Origin: an uncultured Bacteroidales bacterium
GTDB taxonomy: Bacteria; Bacteroidota; Bacteroidia; Bacteroidales; Paludibacteraceae
DNA: 53,236 nucleotides
Assembly: GCA_902780495.1 (NCBI GenBank)
Contig: CACZFM010000015.1
Location: 1-53,236, forward strand
Reading direction: 5' to 3'
The notes beneath the pieces were generated by a model. That model searched no databases. It saw nothing but the letters and a program-made list of their open reading frames with translations, and was not told where the DNA came from. The translations under genes were made by a program, and so were the position numbers. Below are positions 1-8,665 of this stretch, piece by piece (the first letter of the stretch is position 1; every line of letters begins with the position of its first letter).

Positions 1-72
1 CATTATTTTCTGATAACTCAGCCTGCTACCCGTTTCTTTAACCAAGTGTAGTAGGTCCTTGGGTTGGTGCAA

Positions 73-176
73 TTACTTTTTCTCAATTACTGTTGTTTTT
101 GGATGACTTTTCGCGTAAGTCATGGAACATACTTGCCTGTAATTGCACTTCTTGCATGTCCTGAATTCTTTGCCAT
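73..176 (-). pseudogene. Small basic conserved protein, split by a -1 frameshift
   Basis: Reading from 176, 18 codons end in TGA at 122-120. The ATG at 123-121 overlaps that stop (ATGA) and continues 16 codons to TAA at 75-73. Joined by one extra base, the two halves give a continuous protein of about 34 residues, with RSAITGKYV in the first half and YAKSHPKTTV in the second. This matches, from memory, a widespread family of tiny basic proteins of the pattern RS-x-x-TG-x-[FY]-V ... HP-x-TTV-x-E, whose function is unknown. I read it as a one-base deletion (or a sequencing error). Two translationally coupled mini-genes are the alternative. It is preceded by an unusually strong Shine-Dalgarno sequence. 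Confidence 0.6.
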
Positions 177-182
177 ATTTAA

Positions 183-191
183 CACCTCCTT
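183..191 (-). promoter_or_regulatory. Strong Shine-Dalgarno sequence AAGGAGGTG
   Basis: AAGGAGGTG lies with 8 nt between GGAGG and the ATG at 176. Bacteroidota genes normally lack such sites, and no other gene here has one this strong. It fixes the start of the small frameshifted gene and hints at foreign origin or special translational control. Confidence 0.75.
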
Positions 192-266
192 TCTATTTTT
201 ATATATTACAACAATCGTGTCAACGGGTTAAGGAGTAAATAAGCACCATCAGGCTATATCTATCGC

Positions 267-304
267 AAGAGTTGGTAATCCGAAATGGGTTACCGACTCT
301 TTTA
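267..304 (+). terminator. Hairpin followed by T-run
   Basis: AGAGTTGGTAA (268-278) pairs with TTACCGACTCT (290-300) with one G-U pair across an 11-nt loop, and is followed by TTT on the plus strand. It looks like an intrinsic terminator for plus-strand transcription entering from the left edge, or a structured element. The rest of 177-450 holds no gene that I can see. Confidence 0.5.
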
Positions 305-453
305 AAGGGAGCCTACCTTACCGCTCCGTTACCACTCTTTACTGTCACAGTCCCATTCTTTCCTGTTGCTGATAATCATTGCCCCTTTTTCGCCTTCTTT
401 TGTGTCCTTAAACCTTAAACTTTAAACTTTCAATCAAAAATCTCTGATTTTTC

Positions 454-484
454 TTGCACATATCAACAAAAAGCAGTAACTTTG
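454..484 (+). promoter_or_regulatory. Bacteroidota promoter of pnp
   Basis: The -33 TTG (454-456), a 20-nt spacer and the -7 TAACTTTG (477-484) match the Bacteroidota sigma consensus. Transcription should start near 491, giving a leader of about 75 nt before pnp. Confidence 0.85.
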
Positions 485-514
485 CAGCGGATTTTAAGAG
501 TCTAAAACTAACTT

Positions 515-531
515 GAGTGCAAATGGCACTC
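515..531 (+). promoter_or_regulatory. Hairpin in the pnp leader
   Basis: GAGTGC (515-520), loop AAATG, GCACTC (526-531) form a perfect 6-bp stem between the predicted transcription start and the pnp ATG at 565. In E. coli, pnp is autoregulated through a leader hairpin cut by RNase III. Whether this short stem does the same is inference. A longer stem with the same core lies at 26830-26851. Confidence 0.45.
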
Positions 532-564
532 GCATTATGAACAAATAAACACTGATTCAGAGAA

Positions 565-2829
565 ATGAACATTGTAAGAAAGGAGATTACTCTCCCTGAT
601 GGACGAGTCATCACACTGGAAACAGGCAAACTTGCCAAACAGGCTGACGGCGCCGTAATGGCCACCCTCGGCAACACGATGATTCTCGCCACCGTATGCA
701 GCGCAAAGAACGCTGTTCCCGGTACCGACTTTATGCCGCTGACCGTTGAGTACAAAGAAAAATTTGCCAGTGCAGGACGTTTCCCCGGTGGATTTACCCG
801 CCGCGAAGGTAAGGCATCGGATTATGAAATCCTGATTGCCCGCCTGATTGACCGTGCCCTTCGCCCGCTTTTCCCGTCGAACTATCACGCAGAGACTTTT
901 GTCAATGTGACAATGTACTCCGCCGACGGAATTGATATGCCGGAGTCTATTGCTGGATTGGCAGCAGGTGCCGCCCTGGCTTGCTCGGATATACCTTTCG
1001 AAGGACCTGTTTCGGAAGTGCGCGTAGCACGCGTGGACGGACAAATGGTCATCAACCCCACGTTCGAACAGTGCGAACATGCGGATTTGGAACTGATGGT
1101 TGCTGCCACCTATGACAACATCATGATGGTGGAAGGTGAAATGAAAGAAGTGCCCGAAAGTGTTATGCTGGAGGCTATCAAAGCCGCTCACGAAGCCATC
1201 AAACCGCAGTGCCTTGCCATCAACGAAATGATGAAAGCTTATGGCAAAGAGGAAAAACGCGAATATAATCATGAGGTGAATGACGACGAGTTGCGTCAGG
1301 CTGTACATGACTATAGTTATGCTCGCGCTTACCAACAAGCTACGGCAGCTGACACCGACAAACATCACCGCGAAGAGATGTTCTCGCAAATCCGCGAAGA
1401 CTTCAAGACGGAAAAACTGGAATATATGCAACAGCGCGCTGAAGCACTAGGCATCGAAATAGACGAAGTGGCTGCTATGGTTGACCGCTACTATCACGAT
1501 GTAGAGAAAGAAGCCATGCGTCGCGCCGTGCTAGATGAAGGCAAACGCCTTGATGGCCGTACGACCACCGAAATCCGTCCCATCTGGTGCGAAGTAGGTT
1601 ACCTGCCCGGTCCTCACGGTTCCAGCATCTTCACTCGTGGTGAGACTCAATCACTCTCCACGGTCACCCTTGGCACAAAGCGCGATGAGAAAATCATTGA
1701 CGAGGCATTGATTCAAGGCACCGACCGTTTCTTGCTGCACTACAACTTCCCGCCATTCTCAACGGGTGAAGCTAAAGCGCAACGCGGTGTAGGACGTCGT
1801 GAAATCGGTCACGGAAACCTCGCTTGTCGCGCTCTGAAGAACATGATTCCGGAAGATTTCCCGTACTCCGTACGCGTAGTGAGTGATATTCTGGAGTCGA
1901 ACGGTTCCAGTTCTATGGCTACCGTTTGCGCCGGCACACTCGCCTTGATGGATGCCGGTGTTCCGATGAAGAAACCTGTCAGCGGTATCGCCATGGGACT
2001 TATCTCGGAAAACAAAGGTACCAAATATGCCATCCTCAGCGATATTCTTGGTGATGAAGACCATCTGGGAGATATGGATTTCAAGACCACCGGTACACGT
2101 GACGGTTTGACCGCCTGCCAAATGGATATCAAAGTGGACGGACTGAGTTATGAAATTCTGGAGAATGCGTTGGCACAGGCTCATCAAGCGCGCATGTATA
2201 TCCTTGACAAGATTTGCGAATGTATGCCGGCTCCGCGTGCTGACCTCAAGCCTCACGCTCCGCGTATCACCAGTTTCTATATCCCGAAAGATATGATTGG
2301 AGCTGTAATAGGCCCCGGTGGCAAGATTATCCAAAGTATCCAGGCCGAGACTGGTGCTGTGATTTCGATTGATGAAGACGAAAAGGGTGGTAAAGTGGAA
2401 ATCGCCTCCAACAACGGAGAGGCTATGGCTGCTGCTGTGGCAAAAGTGAAAGCCATCGTTGCTCTGCCGGAGGTTGGTGATGTTTACGAATCCACCGTCA
2501 AAGCTATCATGCCTTATGGCTGTTTCGTGGAATTCATGCCCGGTAAAGAAGGACTGCTCCATATCTCGGAAATAGATTGGAAACGCTATGAGACTATGGA
2601 AGAAACCGGCATTCGGGAAGGAGATAAGATTACTATCAAATTGCTGGAAATTGATCCCAAGACCGGAAAATTCCGTCTCTCTGCCAAAGCTTTGAAAGAA
2701 AAACCCGAAGGCTATGTGGAGGCTGAACGCCCTGCACGCGGTGAACGCCGCAATGGTGACCGCGGTCCGCGTCCGGAACGTCGCGGCCCACGCCCAGAAC
2801 GCCGTCAGGAAAATAATAACGCTGAATAA
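565..2829 (+). CDS. pnp: Polyribonucleotide nucleotidyltransferase (PNPase)
   Basis: This 754-residue protein is a phosphorolytic 3'-to-5' exoribonuclease acting as a cytoplasmic homotrimer in mRNA decay. Two RNase PH-like domains occupy roughly residues 10-220 and 320-560, with the GRFPGGF motif in the first and the GSSSMATVC region of the second core near 450. A KH domain with IGPGGK follows near 575, and an S1 domain starts near 637. The tail after about 710 is short, basic, and made of repeated GPRPERR segments, a likely RNA-binding extension. The start follows a good promoter and leader. An intrinsic terminator follows 16 nt after the stop. Family length and domain order are normal, so the call is firm. 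Confidence 0.97.
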   Translation: MNIVRKEITLPDGRVITLETGKLAKQADGAVMATLGNTMILATVCSAKNAVPGTDFMPLTVEYKEKFASAGRFPGGFTRREGKASDYEILIARLIDRALRPLFPSNYHAETFVNVTMYSADGIDMPESIAGLAAGAALACSDIPFEGPVSEVRVARVDGQMVINPTFEQCEHADLELMVAATYDNIMMVEGEMKEVPESVMLEAIKAAHEAIKPQCLAINEMMKAYGKEEKREYNHEVNDDELRQAVHDYSYARAYQQATAADTDKHHREEMFSQIREDFKTEKLEYMQQRAEALGIEIDEVAAMVDRYYHDVEKEAMRRAVLDEGKRLDGRTTTEIRPIWCEVGYLPGPHGSSIFTRGETQSLSTVTLGTKRDEKIIDEALIQGTDRFLLHYNFPPFSTGEAKAQRGVGRREIGHGNLACRALKNMIPEDFPYSVRVVSDILESNGSSSMATVCAGTLALMDAGVPMKKPVSGIAMGLISENKGTKYAILSDILGDEDHLGDMDFKTTGTRDGLTACQMDIKVDGLSYEILENALAQAHQARMYILDKICECMPAPRADLKPHAPRITSFYIPKDMIGAVIGPGGKIIQSIQAETGAVISIDEDEKGGKVEIASNNGEAMAAAVAKVKAIVALPEVGDVYESTVKAIMPYGCFVEFMPGKEGLLHISEIDWKRYETMEETGIREGDKITIKLLEIDPKTGKFRLSAKALKEKPEGYVEAERPARGERRNGDRGPRPERRGPRPERRQENNNAE

Positions 2830-2845
2830 AGAAAATGTGTAAACG

Positions 2846-2879
2846 AAAATCCCCGACCGACAATGGGTCGGGGATTTTT
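2846..2879 (+). terminator. Intrinsic terminator after pnp
   Basis: AAAATCCCCGACC (2846-2858) and GGTCGGGGATTTT (2866-2878) form a perfect 13-bp stem with a 7-nt loop, then a T-run. It ends only about 15 nt before the rpe start codon, leaving no room for a promoter between them. Confidence 0.9.
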
Positions 2880-2893
2880 ACCCCGCTGATATC

Positions 2894-3541
2894 ATGAAAC
2901 AAATTGCCCCATCTGTTCTTTCTGCCAACTTTGCCAATTTGCGCGAAGAGTTGGAAATGATTAATCGAAGTGATGCAGACATGCTGCATGTGGATGTTAT
3001 GGATGGTGTCTTTGTTCCGAACATCTCTTTCGGGTTTCCGCTGATGAAACCCATGAAGCAGTATAGTACCAAACCGCTGGATGTACATCTGATGATTGTG
3101 CATCCGGAGAAATACGTAGAGCGTTTCTGCGATGCAGGCGCGTGGAGTGTCGGCTTTCATCTGGAAGCCACCGATGACCCGATGCCGGCAATAGAACTTA
3201 TTCGCAAGAAAGGAGTCCGCACTTGTTTAACCATCAATCCTGATATTGATGTGCATCGTCTGGATCCGTATCTTGCTGAAGTGGATATGGTGTTACTTAT
3301 GTCTGTTTTTGCAGGCTTTGGGGGGCAGAGTTTCATTCCTGAAACAATAGACAAAATTCGTTATGTCCGTCAGGAAATAGCTCGTCGTCAGTTGCCTACG
3401 CTGATTGAGGTGGACGGTGGCATCAACACAAAGAATGCAGCGGATGTATTTGCTGCAGGGGCTGATGTTTTGGTGGCAGGCAGTGCTGTCTTTGGCGCCA
3501 AAGATCCGATAGCAGCCATCCGGCTTATGAAAGGACTATAA
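2894..3541 (+). CDS. rpe: Ribulose-phosphate 3-epimerase
   Basis: The 215-residue TIM-barrel enzyme interconverts ribulose 5-phosphate and xylulose 5-phosphate in the pentose phosphate pathway. The N-terminus APSVLSANF is the family start and supports this ATG. Metal ligands are expected at H32, D34 (HVDVMDG) and H65 (DVHLM), plus the Asp of the VDGGI motif near 175. The phosphate-binding loop reads SVFAGFGGQSF, a variant of the more common NPGFGGQ. The strong terminator 15 nt upstream means rpe depends on read-through or on a promoter inside pnp. Its stop is 3 nt from the next start. Confidence 0.96.
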   Translation: MKQIAPSVLSANFANLREELEMINRSDADMLHVDVMDGVFVPNISFGFPLMKPMKQYSTKPLDVHLMIVHPEKYVERFCDAGAWSVGFHLEATDDPMPAIELIRKKGVRTCLTINPDIDVHRLDPYLAEVDMVLLMSVFAGFGGQSFIPETIDKIRYVRQEIARRQLPTLIEVDGGINTKNAADVFAAGADVLVAGSAVFGAKDPIAAIRLMKGL

Positions 3542-3544
3542 GGT

Positions 3545-4924
3545 ATGGGGAAATTCTTCCGCCAACTGCCGATGCTTTTTGCATTATTGCCGTTGGTAGC
3601 CGTTATTCTGCTATCCCGTTATACGGATTCCCCGTTTCGCTTATTGCAAGATACGGAGGTGGATTTCATGGATACAACCCGCATTTTCCGCCTTGTTGTT
3701 CAAGACTATCCATCCGAACGCCAGAAAACATGGCGTTACACGGTCCAAGAGCTTCCTTCGAAGGCAAACGCCTATCTCTATATCCGCAAAGACAGCCTGC
3801 GCTCATTGCCTACAATGGGCGACACCTTGCTGGTCAAGACAACTTTCCGCCGAGGCGGGCAACTGGGAAAGTTTGATTACGGACGTTATTTGCGCTATCA
3901 AGGAATCGTCGGTCAAGGTTATGTCCGTAAGCAATGGCGCATTGAGCACTCACATATATCTTCTTGGCGCGACCGCTTGTCACCTGTCCATTGGAGACAG
4001 AATCTTTATAACCGTTATCAAACATTTGGTTTGTGTGGACAATCGCTGGCAACGGCTGCGGCCTTGACACTCGGTTATCGGGAAGATTTAGATGACGACC
4101 AAAAACGGAGTTTTCGCAAAGCCGGAGCAGCACATGTGTTGGCGGTTAGCGGATTGCATACAGGCATCGTTTATTTCGTCCTGATACTGTTTCTGACTTG
4201 TTTCGGAAGGTTCAAACCGCTTTATGAAGACCGTATTCATCAGTATTTGTTGAGTACTATTCTTCTCATTGGTTTGTGGGCGTATGCGGCTGTTACGGGT
4301 TTTACACCATCCGTGGTACGGTGTGCTGTAATGTTGAGTTTGGCGGAACTTGCCCGCTGTTGGCATCGGCAACCGTACACGCTGAATATCGTTCTCGCTG
4401 CCGCTTTCTTCATCCTTTGTTTCCGTCCACGTGACCTGTTCTCTGTCAGTTTCCAACTCAGTTTTGCAGGTGTGATAAGTCTTATAACACTTACTCCGTT
4501 ATTTCAAAAAGTGTTGGGTGGTTCTCCCGAAAGAAAAGAGTGGGGAAATTTGTTGGTATATATTCGTGACCTTATTGCAATGTCTTTTGCTGCTCAAATC
4601 GGCACATTGCCCATTACCTTGTATTATTTTGCCGAAACGAGCAACTATTTCTGGTTGACTAATCTTGTTATTATTCCCCTGGCTTGGATATTGGTTATTT
4701 GTTGCATTGGCCTGCTTTTATTGGGAGGAATACCTTATGTGGGGGACGGAATATGTTGGCTGACGGATTGTGTTAGTCGGTTATTCAACGGCTATGTCAG
4801 TTGGGTGGAACATCTACCCATGGCCACTACCTCTGTATCTGTTTCGTGGCAGACAATGCTTCTGTTGTATGGTGTGATTATTTTGTTTGGCGTTATTCTC
4901 CATCGCATTATGGAACGCGCTTGA
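3545..4924 (+). CDS. ComEC/Rec2-type membrane protein, short form
   Basis: The 459-residue protein starts 3 nt after rpe. It has an N-terminal DUF4131-like region (two hydrophobic segments, then a soluble domain around 50-150) and a polytopic Competence domain from about 170 carrying the AVSGLHTG signature near residue 205. ComEC forms the inner-membrane channel for DNA uptake. Many ComEC proteins carry a C-terminal metallo-beta-lactamase domain; this one ends straight after the last membrane segments and has no such domain. Whether it works in transformation is therefore uncertain. Its 3' end overlaps the convergent glycosyltransferase gene by 17 bp. Confidence 0.88.
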   Translation: MGKFFRQLPMLFALLPLVAVILLSRYTDSPFRLLQDTEVDFMDTTRIFRLVVQDYPSERQKTWRYTVQELPSKANAYLYIRKDSLRSLPTMGDTLLVKTTFRRGGQLGKFDYGRYLRYQGIVGQGYVRKQWRIEHSHISSWRDRLSPVHWRQNLYNRYQTFGLCGQSLATAAALTLGYREDLDDDQKRSFRKAGAAHVLAVSGLHTGIVYFVLILFLTCFGRFKPLYEDRIHQYLLSTILLIGLWAYAAVTGFTPSVVRCAVMLSLAELARCWHRQPYTLNIVLAAAFFILCFRPRDLFSVSFQLSFAGVISLITLTPLFQKVLGGSPERKEWGNLLVYIRDLIAMSFAAQIGTLPITLYYFAETSNYFWLTNLVIIPLAWILVICCIGLLLLGGIPYVGDGICWLTDCVSRLFNGYVSWVEHLPMATTSVSVSWQTMLLLYGVIILFGVILHRIMERA

Positions 4925-5825
4925 CAATGCCCAGAAGTCCGCGTGTCACATTGTACCGGAAGCGAAGAAGGGCTATCCCCTTTGCTGGATGCAGTTGCAG
5001 GGTATAGCCGCAGAACAACACAATCGTCCCCATCCATTTAATGACTTCGGCAACGATTCGCTTCAGCTGTTTTCCGGTTCCTATCGATAAGGTTCGTTGT
5101 CGTTCACTGATACCCATCTGCAAAGTCAGCCGGTCAAAATACGGGCGTTCCAATTTGGACTGCGGAATGATGTGGTGCAGAACGGGTGTAGGCAAATAGA
5201 GTACCTGCATACCCAGTGTATGCATTTTGTCGAATATATCTTTCTCTTCTGACCCCATCAGATTTCCGCCTTTTCGTCCCAATGTGGTATTGAATAACCC
5301 GACCTTTTCAAATACGGTCTTTCTATAGGCGGCATTACCTCCTCCTGGATAACGTCCGTGCGGATATGCACGCACCTTGTTGCCATAGTTCATCCACGCA
5401 CATAATAATGCCCGCGTATAAGATGTCATCCAGTCCGGTTCCGCTGTCTCATAGAGAGGTTCAATCGGTCCACCGCAAGCCATTGTCTCCGGATGTGCAG
5501 CAAACCAATCGGCATAAGTGCGCAGATAATGCGTATCTACCAACGCATCATCATCTATATATACCAAAATATCACCATGAGCTTCTTTTATCCCTTTGTT
5601 GCGGGCGGCTGAAAGTCCTTGTTCGGGTTCATAGGTATAGTGGAATTGGATATCCGGATGTACCTTTGTGAAAGCCTCACATATCTCTTGCGTGTTGTCA
5701 GTGCAGTTGTTGTCCACCAGAAGAACCTCATATTCTGATTTTGGCAAATCATTGGCGGCAATACTCTCCAAGAGATTACCGATATATTTCGCACGGTTAT
5801 ATGTACAGATGATAACAGTTAGCAT
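4908..5825 (-). CDS. Family 2 glycosyltransferase
   Basis: The 305-residue protein is a GT-A fold transferase. The N-terminus TVIICTYNR is the nucleotide-binding strand, VDNNCTDNT follows near 35, and YIDDDA near 95 supplies the metal-binding DxD. The GGGNAAYRK and GSEEKD segments (about 165-195) match the acceptor and catalytic part of capsule or LPS-type GT2 enzymes. A hydrophobic C-terminal stretch (about 255-285) may anchor it to the inner membrane. It is the last gene of the surface-polymer operon, separated from it by about 70 nt that hold the remnant of an epimerase gene. The sugar donor cannot be inferred. Confidence 0.9.
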   Translation of the reverse strand: MLTVIICTYNRAKYIGNLLESIAANDLPKSEYEVLLVDNNCTDNTQEICEAFTKVHPDIQFHYTYEPEQGLSAARNKGIKEAHGDILVYIDDDALVDTHYLRTYADWFAAHPETMACGGPIEPLYETAEPDWMTSYTRALLCAWMNYGNKVRAYPHGRYPGGGNAAYRKTVFEKVGLFNTTLGRKGGNLMGSEEKDIFDKMHTLGMQVLYLPTPVLHHIIPQSKLERPYFDRLTLQMGISERQRTLSIGTGKQLKRIVAEVIKWMGTIVLFCGYTLQLHPAKGIALLRFRYNVTRGLLGIVKRVP

Positions 5826-5908
5826 AATCCAAGAATCCCTTCTCTTACGAAGAACTCACATAAATTCGAGCCAATGAACCCCGCTCCTCCTGTTATTAAA
5901 AGTTGCAT
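5819..5908 (-). pseudogene. 5' remnant of an NAD-dependent sugar epimerase/dehydratase gene
   Basis: From ATG at 5908 the frame reads MQLLITGGAGFIGSNL, then CEFFVREG, and stops at TAA 5821-5819. This is the start of the extended SDR family (GalE, RmlB, WbpP type) with its Rossmann GGAGFIG motif. Only 29 codons remain of about 310-350. The start overlaps the end of the upstream gene by 13 nt, as in the rest of this tightly packed operon, and the last codons run into the GT2 start. The simplest reading is a deletion that fused the first codons of an epimerase gene to the region before the GT2 gene. Confidence 0.85.
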
Positions 5909-7068
5909 AATTTCTTAATAGCATTAAATACCCTTTCACAATTATTGGCATCTCTATAGGCAAACAATTGTTTAGAATAATCTGTATATTTAGGTTCTAA
6001 GATACACTCATTTTTTAGCAGCATCGACAGACTCTCTAACAATGACTTTTGATCATACAAAACAGGACCAACACCATCTTCATAAGAATACCAACCTTCT
6101 TCATAATGTTCCTTACGAAAACGTTCTTTGTCAAATTGATAAAACAAGATTGGTTTACTCATGTAAGCAACATCAAAAAAAACACTTGAATAATCTGTAA
6201 TTAGTACTTTGGATTCTTTTAATAATTGTTGTACATCATAGTTCTTTTTATCTGCAATCACAATTCGAGAGGCACGAACATTTTGGAAACAATATAGATA
6301 ATGTTGCATTTCATGATGCGGATAAAAAACTAACGTAAAATCATATTCTTCTAATATTTGATGTAATAACGAATCACTGAGAAGACTTACATATCTACAA
6401 ACGTACTCCGACTCGGCAACCTCTTCTTTTTTGTATAGCCATTCCCTCCATGTTGGCATTAATAATATCTGTCGCTTGCATTCATTTTGATTCAAATTAT
6501 CATATCGGCAAAGACCGGTTAAACAAATTTTATTTTGAGGATAATGATATTTATTGACGAAATTGTCATACTCCATTTTCACCCCAGAGATAATGAGGTC
6601 TAATTGAGTATTCTTATAGTCAAGGAAAGGAGTATAATTACAAGTTATACCATGTTTTAAACTAATATGTTTTTTATCCCTATATGGTTTGAATTTCTTT
6701 TTCACCCACAATCCAAGTCCCACAAAGGGAAAATATCCCTGGATATGTGTACTAATAAGCACTGATGCCCGCCATAACATGACATAATGACGCATACTTC
6801 TAAAGTCTATCACATAATCCGCAAATGTTTGTACACGTTCGCGGTCTGGAGAATTTTTGGTAATTAAATAATATGCTTTTATTTCCGGATAGTGCGTACG
6901 TAAGTATCGAAAAAACCAATACCCATTATCGCGTGCATCGACTCCTCGCTCGCATACAAGCCATATAGATCCCCGCTTATAGAAAAGAGAGATTATATAA
7001 GCCAACGCTAACTTGCATAAAGCCCATACTTGCGCAAGCCTGAATTGTATCATGTGTTCATGTCTCAT
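5896..7068 (-). CDS. CDP-glycerol glycerophosphotransferase-like protein (TagB/TagF family)
   Basis: The 390-residue protein belongs to the CDP-glycerol:poly(glycerophosphate) glycerophosphotransferase family. The family moves polyol phosphates from CDP-polyols onto teichoic acids or, in Gram-negatives, onto capsule and O-antigen. Supporting segments are LKHGITCNYTPF near 140, LMPTWREWL near 205, YPHHE near 255, ITDYSSVFFDVAY near 300 and FYQFDKERF near 320. A hydrophobic N-terminal segment (about 15-30) suggests inner-membrane association. The start overlaps the previous stop by 4 nt (ATGA). The sequence is noticeably A/T-rich compared with the flanking housekeeping genes. The polyol or amino-alcohol phosphate moved is unknown. 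Confidence 0.88.
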   Translation of the reverse strand: MRHEHMIQFRLAQVWALCKLALAYIISLFYKRGSIWLVCERGVDARDNGYWFFRYLRTHYPEIKAYYLITKNSPDRERVQTFADYVIDFRSMRHYVMLWRASVLISTHIQGYFPFVGLGLWVKKKFKPYRDKKHISLKHGITCNYTPFLDYKNTQLDLIISGVKMEYDNFVNKYHYPQNKICLTGLCRYDNLNQNECKRQILLMPTWREWLYKKEEVAESEYVCRYVSLLSDSLLHQILEEYDFTLVFYPHHEMQHYLYCFQNVRASRIVIADKKNYDVQQLLKESKVLITDYSSVFFDVAYMSKPILFYQFDKERFRKEHYEEGWYSYEDGVGPVLYDQKSLLESLSMLLKNECILEPKYTDYSKQLFAYRDANNCERVFNAIKKLCNF

Positions 7069-8009
7069 GCCATCAAATCCAATTTCTTTCCATAGATAGC
7101 ATCATATTCCTGTGGTCTGAGACGATCACATCCGCCTCCATGGTGCAATGTAATCTCGCCAACATATAGCTTTCCATCTACATCATAGAAATCTACTCGA
7201 ACATATTTAAAGAATTTGGCAATCTTTTCTCCTACCTCCTTCATTTTATCAAACGATTTAGGAGTGGGTACTTCTACAGGACAGGGAACATATTCTTTTT
7301 GATCGGAATTCCCCCAATAAAAAGGCAACACCTGCCAATTCTCATCAAACACACATCTGGCGTTTAAACCTTCACGATCATAAGAAACATAAACAAACTC
7401 AAGTTTTCCGTTCATGTAATTCAGCTTATAGTCGTTTGGAATTTTTCCATCTTTGGTCACCAATAATTTCTCTACTACTATTTGACGAGGAATATCTCTA
7501 TATTGTAGTTCCTGCGATTCCATGAAATAGTCTCTATGCAACCAATAACGGCACCTTCTGCGTAACTGCTGCCAATTCACATCTTCTTTCGAACGTAGAA
7601 TAATAAAATCATGCGAAGAATGATTTGGTTTCACTATACACGGAAATTGAGTAACATTCTTTTCGGATATATCTCGCCAATTGGCTGTATGATAAAGAAT
7701 CGGAACGTTATACTTATCCGTACCCAATAAATCACGTACCCACTGCTTCATGGCATATTTATCCGCACATATTGGATAATAATCGTGATATTCATTGAGC
7801 TTTAACCATTGTATTTTCTCATTAAGAGTTTGTGGATTTTGCAAGTCAAAATCCCTGCCGAAAGCTTTTTTGAAACGCCTTTTTGTCACTTGCTCACGCG
7901 AAAAGCGACGATAATTTTTAGTGAGCCAAACCTCATACATTACACGACATAATAAGTAGTGAAACTCACTCTTCCATACATTCGCATTAATAAACTTGAT
8001 TATTTCCAT
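7065..8009 (-). CDS. TupA-like ATP-grasp protein
   Basis: The 314-residue protein matches the TupA-like ATP-grasp family found in polysaccharide clusters. It shows LNEKIQWLKL near 62, ADKYAMKQWV near 82, a lysine-binding segment KPNHSSHDF, VVEKLL, and an ATP-grasp end VDFYDVDGKLYVGEITLHH (roughly 265-285) whose Glu and His could bind Mg-ATP. Members are thought to ligate amino acids to sugars or glycans (TupA itself was linked to teichuronopeptide synthesis). The substrate here is not known. It overlaps the phosphatase gene upstream by 10 nt and the phosphotransferase gene downstream by 4 nt, so translation is probably coupled. Confidence 0.85.
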   Translation of the reverse strand: MEIIKFINANVWKSEFHYLLCRVMYEVWLTKNYRRFSREQVTKRRFKKAFGRDFDLQNPQTLNEKIQWLKLNEYHDYYPICADKYAMKQWVRDLLGTDKYNVPILYHTANWRDISEKNVTQFPCIVKPNHSSHDFIILRSKEDVNWQQLRRRCRYWLHRDYFMESQELQYRDIPRQIVVEKLLVTKDGKIPNDYKLNYMNGKLEFVYVSYDREGLNARCVFDENWQVLPFYWGNSDQKEYVPCPVEVPTPKSFDKMKEVGEKIAKFFKYVRVDFYDVDGKLYVGEITLHHGGGCDRLRPQEYDAIYGKKLDLMA

Positions 8010-8665
8010 ATGATTTGCGAGTAATTATGTTCTGTTGCCCACTGTTGAGGTGCATTTTTTGAGACTACGATTGGTTCGTCTACCAACTCCAATATAGGTA
8101 GATCAGAAATACTATCCGTGTAACAAATAGTCGTTTCGCCCTCCAATAACGGTCGGAGGTATTCAACTTTATTGTCACGCATACAATCTTTGCCGTCCAT
8201 TGTGCCTAAACAACGATTGTTCTCGAATGCAATCGTTGAACTAACATATTCTCGTATCCCGAAATGTGCAGCGAAATACTTTATATACACATCGTACCCT
8301 CCCGACAAAATGACCACTCTGTCTTTCTGTGCCAAATGTTCTTTTAGTTTCTCAACTACGGGCTTTACCACATTCGGCAGTAATTCTTCTTTAAAATATT
8401 TGTATGCCAATTGGTCACATTGTTCAAAACTCACGCCTTTCAATTGCCATAATACGACTCTCTTTCGCCAATTATTACCGAGTTTTATATGATTGTATAT
8501 CTTAAAGACCCGCAACGTATCCAGCATATTAAGAATCACACAACGACACTTTACTGCACGATTATCCTGCAAACGCTTAACGCAGAAATTCACATATCTG
8601 TCAGCCGTCTGAAAGGATATCAACGTTCCACAGAAATCAAATATGACCAATCGTTTATCCAGCAT
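8000..8665 (-). CDS. HAD-IB family phosphatase
   Basis: The 221-residue protein has the order of phosphoserine-phosphatase-like HAD enzymes: motif I FDFCGTL (D10), motif II VVILSGGYD near 117, and motif IV TDSISDLPILE near 185. The second Asp of the usual DxD motif I, the general acid/base, is Cys12. I recall the same DxCGT pattern in HAD proteins of other capsule clusters, so it may define a subfamily rather than a dead enzyme. It likely removes phosphate from an intermediate of the polymer building block. It overlaps its neighbours by 11 and 10 nt. Confidence 0.85.
   Translation of the reverse strand: MLDKRLVIFDFCGTLISFQTADRYVNFCVKRLQDNRAVKCRCVILNMLDTLRVFKIYNHIKLGNNWRKRVVLWQLKGVSFEQCDQLAYKYFKEELLPNVVKPVVEKLKEHLAQKDRVVILSGGYDVYIKYFAAHFGIREYVSSTIAFENNRCLGTMDGKDCMRDNKVEYLRPLLEGETTICYTDSISDLPILELVDEPIVVSKNAPQQWATEHNYSQIIWK

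Noticed and set aside
535..1431. Long minus-strand open frame opposite pnp
   Set aside because: It is antisense to a certain gene; its protein is rich in His, Phe and Cys with no motif, and pnp codon structure explains the openness.
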